Assembly: GCA_016648135.1 (NCBI GenBank)
Contig: JADDOH010002101.1
Coordinates: 51,540-115,539, forward strand
Direction of reading: 5' to 3'
Length of the DNA: 64,000 nucleotides
DNA from: Agrypnia vestita
Taxonomy: Eukaryota > Arthropoda > Insecta > Trichoptera > Phryganeidae
The notes under the pieces are model-generated. The model saw nothing but the letters and a program-made list of their open reading frames with translations. It had not been told where the DNA came from and did not search any database. Below are positions 11,632 through 23,700 of this stretch, piece after piece; position 1 is the stretch's first letter, and the number at the start of each line of letters is the position of its first letter. A program made the translations under genes and the position numbers.

Positions 11632-11955
11632 TATTAAACTATTATTTTATTGGAAAGTTTTTGGAAAATAGCATAAAATGGCTGCGTTATGGCTATTTCT
11701 ATAAAACTCCTTGTCCTTGACCGAAATGAGAAACTTTCTCCGATGCGTGTGCGTCCGAGACAGAAAAGAACACCATGTAGGTACTTATTAAAAAATTAAA
11801 TATGTAAAATGTAGCATATGGATTTTTAATCCGGTAAATCTAATTTTAATTCTGTCTTGTTCTCTGTCTTGAGCTTAACGTGCACCAGGAAATATAGTAA
11901 CACGGCCCTTGTAAATTTTTTTTTCAAAAAATTTTCAATAAAATATATGCTTTAA
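11632..11955. repeat. Foldback element, about 300 bp
   Basis: The left arm (TATTAAACTATTATTTTATTGG..) matches the reverse complement of the right arm (CAATAAAATATATGCTTTAATAAG). A related arm in opposite orientation lies at 15540-15715, sharing TCCGAGACAGAAAA and ATTATTTTATTGGAA. Confidence 0.6.
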
Positions 11956-13009
11956 TAAGTTTAAAAATATATATTAATCACCTCCTTGGTAAAAATCATC
12001 TAATTTCGACCAAAATTTTACTTTCCCATGGTGATGTAACCCCTTAAAGCTTTCTAAACCAATAAACTTCGACCCTACTATGATCAAAGCTTGAAAACGT
12101 AAATCTATTCTACCCCACAGCATATTTTCAAATCCTACTTTTTCGAAGTTCAAAAACTTTATCTGGTCCACCCTAAAATACACAGTATTACACTTATGTT
12201 AATATATGCAAGCACATGAATCGAAAGTAAACCAATTTTCTCTGCTCAATGTATTTTGCATTAATCCATCAGATAAACAGACGAAAATAGACCTCGTTGA
12301 AGGTGGTCGTTTTTTAAATTCTTTTTACAGGTAAACGTCGTTTTGCGCCGCACACTGTGATATATTCTAAATCTAGCGGAACTTAATACAATGTATACTA
12401 ATTTAATTTTTAATAGATTTTTATGAAACTTTTCCTGAATGTTCATAAATATATTCTTTATATGTACACATAACTAAAATCTATTCAAATTCATAGAGTT
12501 TCATGCAAGGAAAAAAACAAAAGTCGGTTCATTCGACTTATATTTGCACAAATTGAGCTTGTTTTATATACAACATGTCACGTTATTAATGCAAACCCTG
12601 AAAGTACTTTGTTAAGAATCGGCTTCTGGTCTAAAATGTTCAAGCAACCATGACCGAATATCAATAGTTATGGAGATATGCAATATCAAACTTTGCATTT
12701 TTTTTAAAATATTTCTGACTTATTTTTTGCAAAAAGTTGAACTATCATGACAGTAACTTATATCGATTATGAAAAATTCATTTGCTTCAATACAACTTCA
12801 ATAAAATGATAAAATCCTTGTAAAAAAGAACATTTTTCAATTTTTATAATTAATCGAATCTTGCGAAGGGTGGAACTCTGTTTTTGCTTTCTTGACAAGA
12901 TGGTAAGCTGGATAAATATTTAAATTTTTACTCCTAGACTGTTGTCACAGTGTGTTATACTGGTGGGTACTCAATTTGGCATTGACCATTAGTGTCAAGG
13001 CGGCTTCTA

Positions 13010-13440
13010 GAGAGAGTTTGGCTCTGGTACTTCAAAAATTTGTCTCGCTATTTTTATTCGAGTAGCTCAGTAAGGAGACTCAGCAGCTACCTCTTTCATT
13101 AGATTGGCTGCATCCCTATTCCCGGATGATCTCAGACTAACTTCAGTGGCGACCGTTAAATCTTCTTGAGTTTTTGTAGACACTAGATCTATGATTTTTC
13201 CCTTTTGGATTTATACTTGGAAATACTTTTTCAAATGTCTTCCAAGGCCTACCTGATCTTGTACAATCTCGTAAACCTGCTGAACTTGAGGATGGAAGCA
13301 GGTCGAGAAACTTAGAAGGCAATGATACTATATCTTCAAACCACCCATCATGTTCAGCCAAAAATTTCGATAATTTTCTACAGATTTTCTCCAACTTCGC
13401 ATCTATTTTTGCGCTAAGACTGCTAACGTAAATTTTTAGT
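13010..13440 (-). pseudogene. Remnant of an unclassified transposon-encoded protein
   Basis: The frame 13143-13394 reads KICRKLSKFLAEHDGWFED, then SGRPWKTFEKVFPSINPKGK. Downstream on the same strand, with stops, comes a block like SGNRDAANLMKEV. The GRPxKxFE...SxxxK block followed by a 'LRxSGNxxAAxLxKE' block recurs in insect and cnidarian repeat proteins I know only as uncharacterised. It is broken by stops. Confidence 0.4.
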
Positions 13441-14139
13441 TCTCAAGGCGTGCTTTTCGAATTAACCCGGTTGTGTTTTTGTATTATAAAAATCTAAATG
13501 CACCTGTTTTGATCCCTTTTTGCCACTTAAAAGCCATACTTAAAATATTTATCTTTTCATTATTGTGGGTACTCCTAAAGAAAATTAAAAAATATTGTAT
13601 GAGTGTCGAAAACACGTGCCGCCAAATTTAATGAAATCTTACAGAATATGAACCAAAGCAGTAAATAAAATTATTTTCTCGTTGGGTACCCATGGATATT
13701 TTTTGTAAAGTCAAAGCAAAGTCACACTTCTTCAAAAATATTACAATTTTGACATGTACAAGTAAATGGCTTTGTATCTGGCAATAAAATATATATATTG
13801 TAATACAGTTTACTTTGTAAAGTAGACATAGATGTGAAGATAAAATATATATGTGTATTAGTAACTGTACTTCGAAATAAATTCACTTTTTTTCTTGATA
13901 ACAAAGACTCAAATTAACGAAAAAAGTTGCTGTCAGAATGACGGCCTATGCAAGTGTCACTTTGCCAGGTTGCCATATGAAAACCGGTGCTGTTATTTAG
14001 CAAATAATTATCAAAACATATAGTCTAGGTAATTAGCTACTGTGTATATTTTACTAATTTTTATTTTCTTGCTTTTTAATTTTTGAATAAAGTTCCGCTA
14101 GATTGCGAATATATTACAGTGTGCGCCGGTTCGATTTAC

Positions 14140-14512
14140 GCCGGTTGGTGCTGGCGTGGATTCGAAGACGTAATAACTGAAGATATGACCGAACTGTTAG
14201 ACGTGCATGATCAAACACTCTCAAATCAAGAAGCATAAAAGTTGATGGAGGTATTAGATCGCCCTCAATCAGAAAATCCCGAAGAAGATGAAGAGAAGGA
14301 TGAGAAATAAAATGAAAACCCTAAAAACGGCTGATCTAACTCGTATCCTTTCTTCCATAGAAAGGTTAACAGATGAACTCTGTGAGATAGTTGGGGATTT
14401 AAATCGAAGCGCAAATGTTAAAAGAAGCGTTACAGCTTCCGTTCGACCTTATGCTATGATTCTGCTTGCTTCCTTTCTTTCTTCTGATTCCTTCCTTCTT
14501 CTTTCATTCTGA
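14140..14512 (+). pseudogene. pogo/Tigger transposase C-terminal fragment
   Basis: Reads GFEDVITEDMTELLDVHDQT, LSNQEA*KLMEVLDRP, an acidic stretch, and then in another frame LTRILSSIERLTDELCEIVG. This matches the layout of Tigger C-termini: a (D/E)ELL...LT/SNxE block, an acidic linker and a helical tail. One stop and one frameshift are visible, and the catalytic core is absent. Confidence 0.5.
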
Positions 14513-14852
14513 TTCCTTTCTTGAAAGGAAGCAACAATGAAAGCAAATGAAATTGGATGCTTTTTTCAAAAAAATATGAGGATTTAATTCAGTACCGACT
14601 AAAAAATTCGTTATTTGTATCGAAAGATTATTATTTATTTTGTAAACGAATTTAAACTGTATTCATTGAATACATTTATAATTTATTTGGAATATACATA
14701 TATAGAATATGTATTAAATAAACATGTTAGATTGTTCTTAGAATTTTGACACGGAACCTAACCTTATATCGTCCATTATATTTGTGTTAATTTTAAGCTG
14801 ATTTTTTTACGCCGATGTTTCTCGGAACTCCGGCGTAAAACGACGTGTACCT

Positions 14853-15540
14853 GTGTTAGTCTTGGAAGTGAAAATTAACACACTTTCCGTCATCCAATCA
14901 AACTGAAATTTTGCACGTCGACTCGACATCGATGATAACGCATTTTGACAACTTTGTCGGTATGCACGATTATGGTGGTAGTATTTATTTTTCGCGAAAA
15001 AACTCGTCGACCGAGAGCTCGATTCAAAAAATTTCAAATCACCCAAACGGACGCAGCCCACGTCTTTGAGAAATACATTCGTCGCGGGACGTCTCTCCTC
15101 CTCAGAATTGAGTCGAATTTCAGATTTTTTATTTTAATCCGAAAAAACACTTTGCAACATTAATAACTTTGCGAGATTTCGTCCGATCCTGACAATGAAA
15201 AATTTTCCCGAAACCCTCTTTGTGACCTGATTTTTTATTTATTTTTCGGTACCTCCCCTTTTACCCCCCTCCCGCTGGGCCCTTCTCAGAAACTAAATTT
15301 TATTTTCAATTTTAGACTCTTTTTCATTTGTAATTAAACATGGTGTTGAAGAAAAAAATCGTAAATATAAATAGTGCAAAAAATGTAAAATCTGGCCATC
15401 TTTCTGTTGTATGTTACAATTTTGCATCTCTCTCTTTCTTGCGGATGACAAAAATAAACCCCCCTTTGGGGCTTCTTTTTGTTTAAAAAAAACACTTTTT
15501 TTCACAATTGTTATTAATTATCTGATTAAAAAATACGTAT
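14853..15540. other. Unassigned DNA, probably transposon non-coding sequence
   Basis: Moderate GC with CpG-containing runs, for example GTCGACTCGACATCGATG. No coding signal. The open frames at 14807, 14945 and 15293 have no recognisable content. Confidence 0.3.
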
Positions 15541-15715
15541 GCTGCATTTTTGAGGTTTCGTTTCTAAATACGTGCATGATCTTGTTTTCTGTCTCGGACA
15601 AACGTGACCCGGGGAAAGCATCTCAGTCACGGCAGAGGATCTTAACATATAAAATGGACATGTTGTGGCCACGTTTTTATTTAAAAATTCCAATAAAATA
15701 ATAGCTTAATACGTA
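15540..15715. repeat. Inverted partner of the foldback arm at 11632
   Basis: The reverse complement aligns with 11640-11830, sharing TCCGAGACAGAAAA and GCTATTATTTTATTGGAA. It could be the right end of a roughly 4-kb inverted-repeat element or an independent half copy. Confidence 0.5.
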
Positions 15716-16384
15716 AGTTAATAAGCGACATCTTTATCTGTAATCATGTTCTTATAAAAAAAATCACCCGATTTCTTTTTTAATTAATCCTAAATTTCAG
15801 GTTTCCTGGATGGTGTAACCTAAGTCCTGCTCTGTTATTCACACTTATATCGCGTATATTACCCGTCTGTAGAACAATTTATTACGATCATTTTACGATC
15901 ACACTGATTCGCTCATTCGAAATATTCAACACGCAGGTAGGTACTCTGGTACTCTAATAGTTGGTCACCAATAGTCTCATTGAATCACCCGCTCGCTATC
16001 TATTTCACTTTCCATGGTCTCGCTTCGTTTTTTAAAAAATGTCCCTAGCAGTGGCGTCGCTCACGTATATAGAGATTTCATTCGTGAATTTTCTGGTATA
16101 ATCTTGTGTATTTCAGGTCTTTCAAGTTCTTTCTAACACATCTTAATATGTTCAGTGTTACAAAGAACTTAAAAGTGAAAAAATGTTTTGGAAATCCTCG
16201 ACTATGTATAGGTCCTATCGCTTTAGAATCTCATGACAGTAGATTTAAATTACTCAGCTCCTCATTCAAGTGCAAGCAGCTATGTTTATGTGGAATCAAC
16301 TATGCACAAACATCACATCATCAAAGACCATAACTATTTTTAAACGCAAACTAAAACTATAACAACTAAAACAGTGTGATCTGT
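15716..16384. other. Unassigned DNA
   Basis: No supported gene. The open frame at 16106 has no family resemblance. Confidence 0.3.
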
Positions 16385-16450
16385 TTGAAACGTCGGGTGT
16401 ACAACGGTCCTTCTCAGGACCAACTGACGCGGGATAACTGAGAAAATTTA
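16385..16450 (+). repeat. GAAACGTCGG-hairpin repeat (copy 1)
   Basis: GAAACGTCGG is followed by the hairpin GGTCCTTCTCAGGACC and then GCGGGATAACTGAGAAAATT. The same order occurs on the minus strand at 25900-25965 and, with a different stem, at 25764-25800. Confidence 0.6.
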
Positions 16451-16616
16451 CCTCTTTTATATTCAACCCGTGAGAATCTCAAAGTTAATAATTCTGGTTA
16501 TTTATATCGGATCACCACTCCTTCTCGGAGACGTCTATTGAAAGTCACTTGATTTTTTATAACGTTTATTGATTAAAACATTTACAGTGTAGAAAAGCTC
16601 AAATAATAAATGGTGA

Positions 16617-16870
16617 AATAGGTGCAGAACTAGAGTAGTGGATATCATGGCGAAAATGAAATGGGCAGAGCATGTTGCAAGGCAGAATGCTACAAGATGG
16701 ACTCCAAGAGTTCTGAAGTGGAGACCTTGGGGGGATAAAAGAGGCGTCGGAAGACCTCCAAAGAGATGGGCCGACGACATAACCGCTGTGGGGGAATAGA
16801 AATGGCTACAATTAGCAAATAGCAAGGAGGGATGGAAGGGTGTGGAAGAGGCCTACCTATATCCAGTAGT
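16617..16870 (+). mobile_element. RTE-like LINE 3' fragment
   Basis: Translates as RVVDIMAKMKWAEHVARQ, then RWTPRVLKWRPWGDKRGVGR, PPKRWADDI, and GWKGVEEAYL, the C-terminus of an RTE-type reverse transcriptase, continuing from the point where the 954-1260 fragment stops. One internal stop. Confidence 0.8.
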
Positions 16871-17139
16871 GGAGAGATGAAGTCTGAAATGGCTAGAAAA
16901 GAAGAAGAAAAATACGTGTTCATGAAGGCCAACCAACGCCTTGTATGTGTGAGTATCTGCTCGCACTGCATTTTTGGATCTGTGTAATACTCCAGGTTAT
17001 GTGTGTGTGTGTGTGTGCTCTGCAGGGCGCAGGTTATATTCGCTGACCTGTCGGTCACCGGTGTGGCGCGATGCCTGGTATGCCTGTAGATTGATGATTG
17101 TGAATTTATGGGGTAAAATGCCATCCAAACACAAAAAAG
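16871..17139. other. Unassigned DNA with a GT microsatellite
   Basis: Contains (GT)n near 16997-17015. The overlapping minus-strand open frame at 16690-17124 is the antisense of the RTE tail and this repeat. Confidence 0.4.
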
Positions 17140-17416
17140 ACAAAACTTAACAAAAGAATGAGTACAATGATGTCAACGTGATCCAATCAATTTCAGTTGG
17201 AATACTACGTTGTTTAGATCTTGTGCATGTAAGACTAAGAACCAAGGATGGTCGATAGAGAAGAGAGAGACCTGTATTGTGCTGGTAGGACCATGTTCTT
17301 AAAATGAAACTGGTGGCGAAGAATGCGGTGTTATCCGTGATCTTGAACGTTTGAGTAAAACCCGATTGATAACGTTTCAGAGGAGAGTCTGTGAGATCTC
17401 CTGTTGATGTAGTTGT

Positions 17417-17552
17417 GACACGGCCGCCCTACACGGCCCAGCACGGAGAAAGCTATGAGGGAAAAAAATGTCAACCAGGCGACGTATGAGCAGGGCTGAT
17501 ATGTCAGCATAAGCTCATGAAAGGTCCTGGGAAAGTGGTGGGTACCCAATCA
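17417..17552. mobile_element. 136-bp retroposed insert with 16-bp target duplication
   Basis: CTGTTGATGTAGTTGT occurs at 17401-17416 and again at 17553-17568. In duplicon C the same place (about 40878-40893) has a single copy (CTGTGGATGTAGTTGT) and no insert. A long direct repeat flanking a short insert points to LINE-mediated retroposition. The source of the insert is not recognised. Confidence 0.75.
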
Positions 17553-17674
17553 CTGTTGATGTAGTTGTAACGAGCTTTATGGCTTTTCAATTGAGATAAC
17601 TCAATTACATCAGTGCTCTCGTTCGCACTTTGCAGTAAAGGTTTCCCAAATCTTGTTCTGTATTGATACGAGTA

Positions 17675-17726
17675 TTATTGAGTTGGTGACAGCTCTCCTG
17701 AATTTTTTGTCCACAGCATCCGATAC
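17675..17726 (-). CDS. Mthl copy B exon 8 (C-terminal tail and stop)
   Basis: Acceptor TTTCCAG/GTATCGG. Reads YRMLWTKNSGELSPTQ, then TAA at 17675-17677. Copy C at the same place gives a 27-residue tail. The C-like sequence reappears in B after about 67 extra bases, untranslated. Confidence 0.75.
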
Positions 17727-20700
17727 CTGGAAATATATTTTGGCTTAATCATTTTTAAAAACAAACAAAGAAGGTTAAGACTAAGTGGTTTCTTGATAAT
17801 ATTTAATAAAATAGTTATATGTATTGTATCGAAAACATGCGGTGATGTGCAGTAAGTAATACCATATAAATTGATGTAGGAATACAACGAAAATGAATAA
17901 AACATCATGAAAAAAACCTCCAGTCCATAGAATTAATAAAAAATGTAATTTCACATGTTTTTAATCCCTTTTGAAAACAGAAAATATGAGGGCTGTTGTG
18001 TCGGACAAGATAAAAACCGGCAGCCCTGAAAAGGGGATATGAAAAAGTTATGATTAAAGATGTTGTAAAAATTTGATGTTGTGTTTGAATCATAGAGAAT
18101 TGTGAGCGCGAGCGCGCAGAGGGGTACTAATAAATAAAACCCTTTGGGTAGGCCCAGCGCCCTCGATGCATTTTTATGGAAAAATGACTGCTAATTTCTT
18201 TGTTATTATTATATGAAAAATACTATGAATTTGTGTAGCCAGGCTCGCCAGAGAGACTAAATTTTTTTAAAAATATATTTAATATTTTTTTTGATATTTA
18301 TTAGATTAAACATATGCCAAACTGCGCAGCAGTTTTACGGCATGATTGCCTTCAATAATTGACAATAATTTTTATTTTATAATGAAGATAGTAGGTCATT
18401 ATCGAGTGTTGCATGTTTTTTTACAAGGGATACATGATATGTAATTATAAATTAATGTAAGATTAGGTACAAGGCTTTAATATATATTCTTTTAGCTTGT
18501 ACTTTTTTGAAGCCAATGGAGTTTTTTTGTCGTGCATCATCTCAAAGAATTTTTTATCTAATTTATGAAAGATTCTTGGCACAATATAATCTCTTTTTCT
18601 TTCGCCATACACGTTGTTAGTGATTGGTATTCTCATTGTTCGTCCTGTCGATCTGGTTGCATAGTTATGGCGCGTGTCAGTGTGTATATTAATATTATTT
18701 ATCATTTCTTCTAGTATTATATTATATTTTACTTTTTGGTCAATTGGTAATATTTTGCATACTTTGAAAAATTTATTATAATCATCCTTGTACTTACATT
18801 TAGTTCTATTATCTACTATAAGTTTTAGGAATCTTAATTGTAACTGTTTGATTTTATCAATGTATGTTTTATAGGTAAGACCATAACTGCTCACGCCATA
18901 ACTGATAACCGAGTCACCCACGCGAAGTAAAGAGACTACAGTGTGCCCCGAGAGCTACATAGTCTTAAGCATGTGAAATGCACTTAGCATAGATCTCTGT
19001 TTTTTACAAATATTATCAATATGTTGTTTCCAATTAAAGTGTTTATCAATAGATACAATTATTGTACCAAGTTTGGTGAGCCTGGCGCTTTTTACGGATT
19101 ATCTCACCATAGGTGGTCCTGAGGGACATGTTTTTTTATAGAAAATAATAAAAATGAATAAGATATATGGAAAAAGTATGTTAAAACTAAGAAAATGGTA
19201 ATGGAACATATTTAATAGAATTTTTAAATGCGGGATCACTGCTTATAGAGCTGCGACTCGAATTATGAGTAGTGATCCCGCCGACAGACAGAGGTCGGCG
19301 ACGTCGGTTTCCCGAAATGCCGACCTCTGACTGATTGTTGCAGATGCGCCTGGGCATACGGATCCCGATGAACTTTTTAAAATAAATTTGGTGACAGAGG
19401 CGAGCATAATCCTATTCTGTTTCACTGTTTAACTTGTGACTTTCTCTTCTCGCCTACTAGACTGTAGATTTCTGCAGGATTATAAGAATTATCGGAATAG
19501 TCGACGAAGAAACAATTAACTAAAAATTATTATCCCGACATTAACGTAAACATATTCCATTTCCGAAGATAAATCATAGACCTTAGATTCAGTATCGAAG
19601 TTTCATTTGAACAATTAACAAAATCGTAATCCACGGGAACCGGGTGAAACTCTACATATCTCGATATTATATGTACACGTGAAACACTCAGAAGTCAGAG
19701 TCATGCCCACTGGACTACAAGGGCTGCCTCATGTTTTAAAATAATAATTGATAAATTGTGACTTTACCTGTTGGCGAGAAGAACTCTGACGTTCTTCTTC
19801 CACACACAGATGATGAAGATGAAGACACCGAGCATGGTGTTGCATAAATCAGTCACTATCCAGATGTATTTGGAGCCACCCAAAATGAAACTCAACATCT
19901 CCGCTGCCCAGTTGACTCCCATCACAAGAAACAGCCTCAAATAAATATGGAACCTAGAAAATAATAATTTGTTGTAGGGCCGGTTGTTTCAAATTGGATC
20001 AAAGTAAAAGTTCATTTAAAACATAGATTTTTGCGTTCTTCACCAATCAAACAATCCGTTTACGTAAAAATCTATGCTTTAAACGAACGTTTATTCTAAT
20101 CCAACTTGATACAACCGGACCTTAGTCAGATCTCATGATCGGTTTGACTGCTGTGGTTTATTGACTGCCCAGTATGAGTTTGACATCTATTTGGCATGGC
20201 TGTACGATTGATGTGATGTGTGGTACAAATAAAAATGTTTTCCTTTTGAATTTTCTGGAATGTGTCCGTTTTTGTTAAACGTTTGTAACACCACAAATTG
20301 TGAATAATTCAACATTTGTTTACGTCTAAAGAATTTATGATTAATTTAATTCATTAATTTCAAACCTGTTGAACTTAAAACTTCAACATTGATAATATTA
20401 CAATGTAATATAATAACTTGGGAGATCTGTATTTTGGACCATTAACTTTTCAAATCGCGAGCCAGTTCGAAAAGAATTATGATTGTGGAACATATTATGT
20501 TTGCAGTATGAGGCGCCACTGCAAACATGTACCTTTTTTTATTTATTTAATAGATAATACATATAATTTCTTTTATAACAATGATAACCAGCAAATATTA
20601 ACAATTAATTTACTACTACATGTTACATATTACAACAACAGGGAAGAATGGAAAAATAAGGAAGAGGCCTATATCCAGCAGTAGAAAGACGAAGGCTGAT

Positions 20701-23700
20701 GAAGAAGAAGAAGAGGAAGACATATTACATACCTCACCAAAGAGAATTAAGACTCTTGTGTGTGGTGAGGGATAATCACTGACAATTATATTTGTAGTGT
20801 AATCTAATTTAACCAACAATGAGAACTAGGTAATATACTATTTATCTAATATATCTGACATTTTTGAATAGGCAGTCAAAAAGAGACTAAATTCAATCAC
20901 AAAAGTCAATTCACATTCAATTCACAACTAATTGCATAAGTATCTTCATCGATTCGAAGGAAGTACTCGACAATATCTCCCATGAACAACCCGCACCAGA
21001 ACCAAAAGAAAACAGGATTTACCACACAGCCCCAAACGGGTAAAAAACCACTCAACAAACAGACCTCAAATAGTCAGATCAAATGAATTTCTACGTAACC
21101 CACCAATAGGTGAATTGGAGTCCCCCAAGGTACGTTCCCCAAACCTCTACTATTTTTCACTCACGTACACGATATATTTCAACAAAAAATCAACGGTGAA
21201 TAGCATTGCACGCAGACGACACCGCGCTGTTAGAAAATGATCCTTCGTGGGCAAAAGTTCACGAATTAGCAAACGAGAATATTAATACAATAAAATCGTG
21301 GCTTGATAACAATCTTCTAACATTCAACGTAAAAAAAAAACACTTCAACTAGGACAAACAATAAAAAAAATGTGTTTCTCCATGTCTTACCTTTGCTTTT
21401 CCTTATTCAGCTGGTCATTCCTGGCGCTGTCCCCGGCATTCAGCATTGCAGTCTCCCGGTTTATCTTCAGAATATTGAAGCTGGTGCAGGCAAAGAGAGT
21501 CAGGTTGCATACAACCAGAACAGTCATGGGTAGGTAGAAATACAGGAGTTGTGCTTTCCATTCTGGAAATAGAAATGTGTCGATTATGTCTGACATTGCG
21601 TTTTCTGGGCTATTCTGCCATGTATTTGCTCACTCAGATGAGATCTTCTCAATGTTTAGGATGTCATTAAAAGGACAATCATTAATATGTAGGTCTCTGA
21701 TGCGATATTTATTTATTTATTTCAAGATACGGCACAGAAGTAGCTTTTAGAGAGAGAGCTTTTAGTAGTAAATCTTAATATTGTGCTAAACTGGAATTAA
21801 AAATGTCAGTGATATGCGAAAAGGTGTTACCTAGCCTATGCAGTCTGGGTACAAGAGAGTTAAAATGTGAGTTGGGTCTAGTGTTGTCACAACAAAACAG
21901 TGCAGGTATTCGTGGGGTGTCAACATGCGAGTTAATAATTTTGTAAAGAAAAATCAAATCAGATACAACTCTCCTGCTGGATAATGGCAATAATCCAGTA
22001 AAAATTTGTAATCTTGTGTATTTGATATTTTCATTGGGTTGTGAAGTCGATAGTTAATGCAACGTAGAAATTTGTCTTGGATGCTGTTACGGATAGGATT
22101 AAATGCAGACCTTAAAAGGGTCTTTGCAGAAGAGACCGAGAGCGAGCTCCATAGCTCGATGCGATTACCACCAGTGGAGCGAGACCGATGACGTCATCCG
22201 CGGAGCCGTGCGACCGGTCCGCCTGGGTGATGACGTCAGCATCTTCCCGAGCAGTATGAAACGGCACGAGAATCCTGATGAAGTTTTATTTGAATAAATA
22301 AAACAGAAATCAATGTGACATATTGGGTGTAATAATATTGCGATATTATCATATAATGGCAAACTAATATTTTCTGCTGTGAAATACTGAAATATTAACA
22401 TATGTGAATTATGGTATATTTATATTTCTAAAAATGACTGTCACATTTTTTGATGAAATAATGTGAATGAATCGCTTGCAGAGCGATTGCTTGAGGGACG
22501 CCTAGGGCGTCCGTGATGCTTTTATTTAACATTTAACGTAACATTACATTAAATTGCATTACAAATATAATTATACAATATTAATTTATCATACAATCAT
22601 ATAATAAAATATGTAACCACCCAACTAGGCCGGCCTGTTTTAGGGCAAGTTGTATATTTCATTTTAAAACACAATATTCGACTATAGGTACTCATTAGTA
22701 TACATAATTAATTAATGATTTAGAGTTCAAGTAAATTAGTACATCATAAAAATTTAAATTAGATTATACAATACAAATATTTTAATTAAATTAATACAAT
22801 AAAAAGTTAAATTAAATAAATATATTATATAAATTAATACATTAGTCTAACAGTAGTTTTAGATAATTAAGATAATTATATAATTAAGATAAGATAATTA
22901 GATAAATACATTATATAAATTAATACATTAGTCTAACAGTAGTTTTCCAAATGAGATAAAAAATTTATAAATATTTAAAACGAAGAAGAGAAAAAAAAAT
23001 GATAATGATAATGATAATGATAATGATAATGATAATGATAATGATAATGATAATGATAATGATAATGATAATGATAATGATAATGATAATGATAATGATA
23101 ATGATAATGATAATGATAATGATAATGATAATGATAATGATAATGATAATGTTAATGATAATGATAATGATAATGATAATGATAATGATAATGATAATGA
23201 TAATGATAATGATAATGATAATGATAATGATAATGATAATGATAATGATAATGATAATGATAACGATAACGATAACGATAACGATAACGATAACGATAAC
23301 GATAACGATAACGATACCGATAACGATAACGATAACGATAACGATAACGATAACGATAACGATAACGATAACGATAACGATAACGATAACGATAACGATA
23401 ACGATAACGATAATGATAATGATAATGATAATGATAATGATAATGATAATGATAATGATAATGATAATGATAATGATAATGATAATGATAATGATTTATG
23501 TTATTCGCCTTCTAGGGATTTGCCCGTACTTAGATAGTACGGAGATTGATGTGGATCCTCCCTCCTTTGGACGCGATGCCCTTACTTATGTGGGATAGGA
23601 ATTAATGTGGATTTAACCTTCTTCTGAGGTCTCATCCCGCATTTATGTGGAACAGAAATAAATGGGGATTTAGCCTCCTTCTGAGGAAATAAACCGTACT

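Larger units (their letters stand above)
12329..14852. mobile_element. Decayed pogo/Tigger-like DNA transposon region with nested inverted repeats
   Basis: The left end reads CAGGTAAACGTCGTTTTGCG (12329) and the right end reverse complement reads CAGGTACACGTCGTTTTACG (ending 14852). An inner inverted pair, 12343-12388 and 14086-14140, shares GCACACTGT.ATATATTC and AATCTAGCGGAACTT. Inside, 14150-14480 resembles a Tigger C-terminus and 13010-13440 resembles another transposon protein. How many elements are nested here is uncertain. Confidence 0.5.

Noticed and set aside
17331..17549. 72-codon minus-strand frame MGTHHFPRTFHELML..
   Set aside because: Lies mostly inside the 136-bp retroposed insert; may echo a LINE protein but is too short and interrupted.
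22999..23598. 199-codon frame of alternating Met-Ile and Thr-Ile
   Set aside because: It is the translation of the GATAAT/GATAAC microsatellite.
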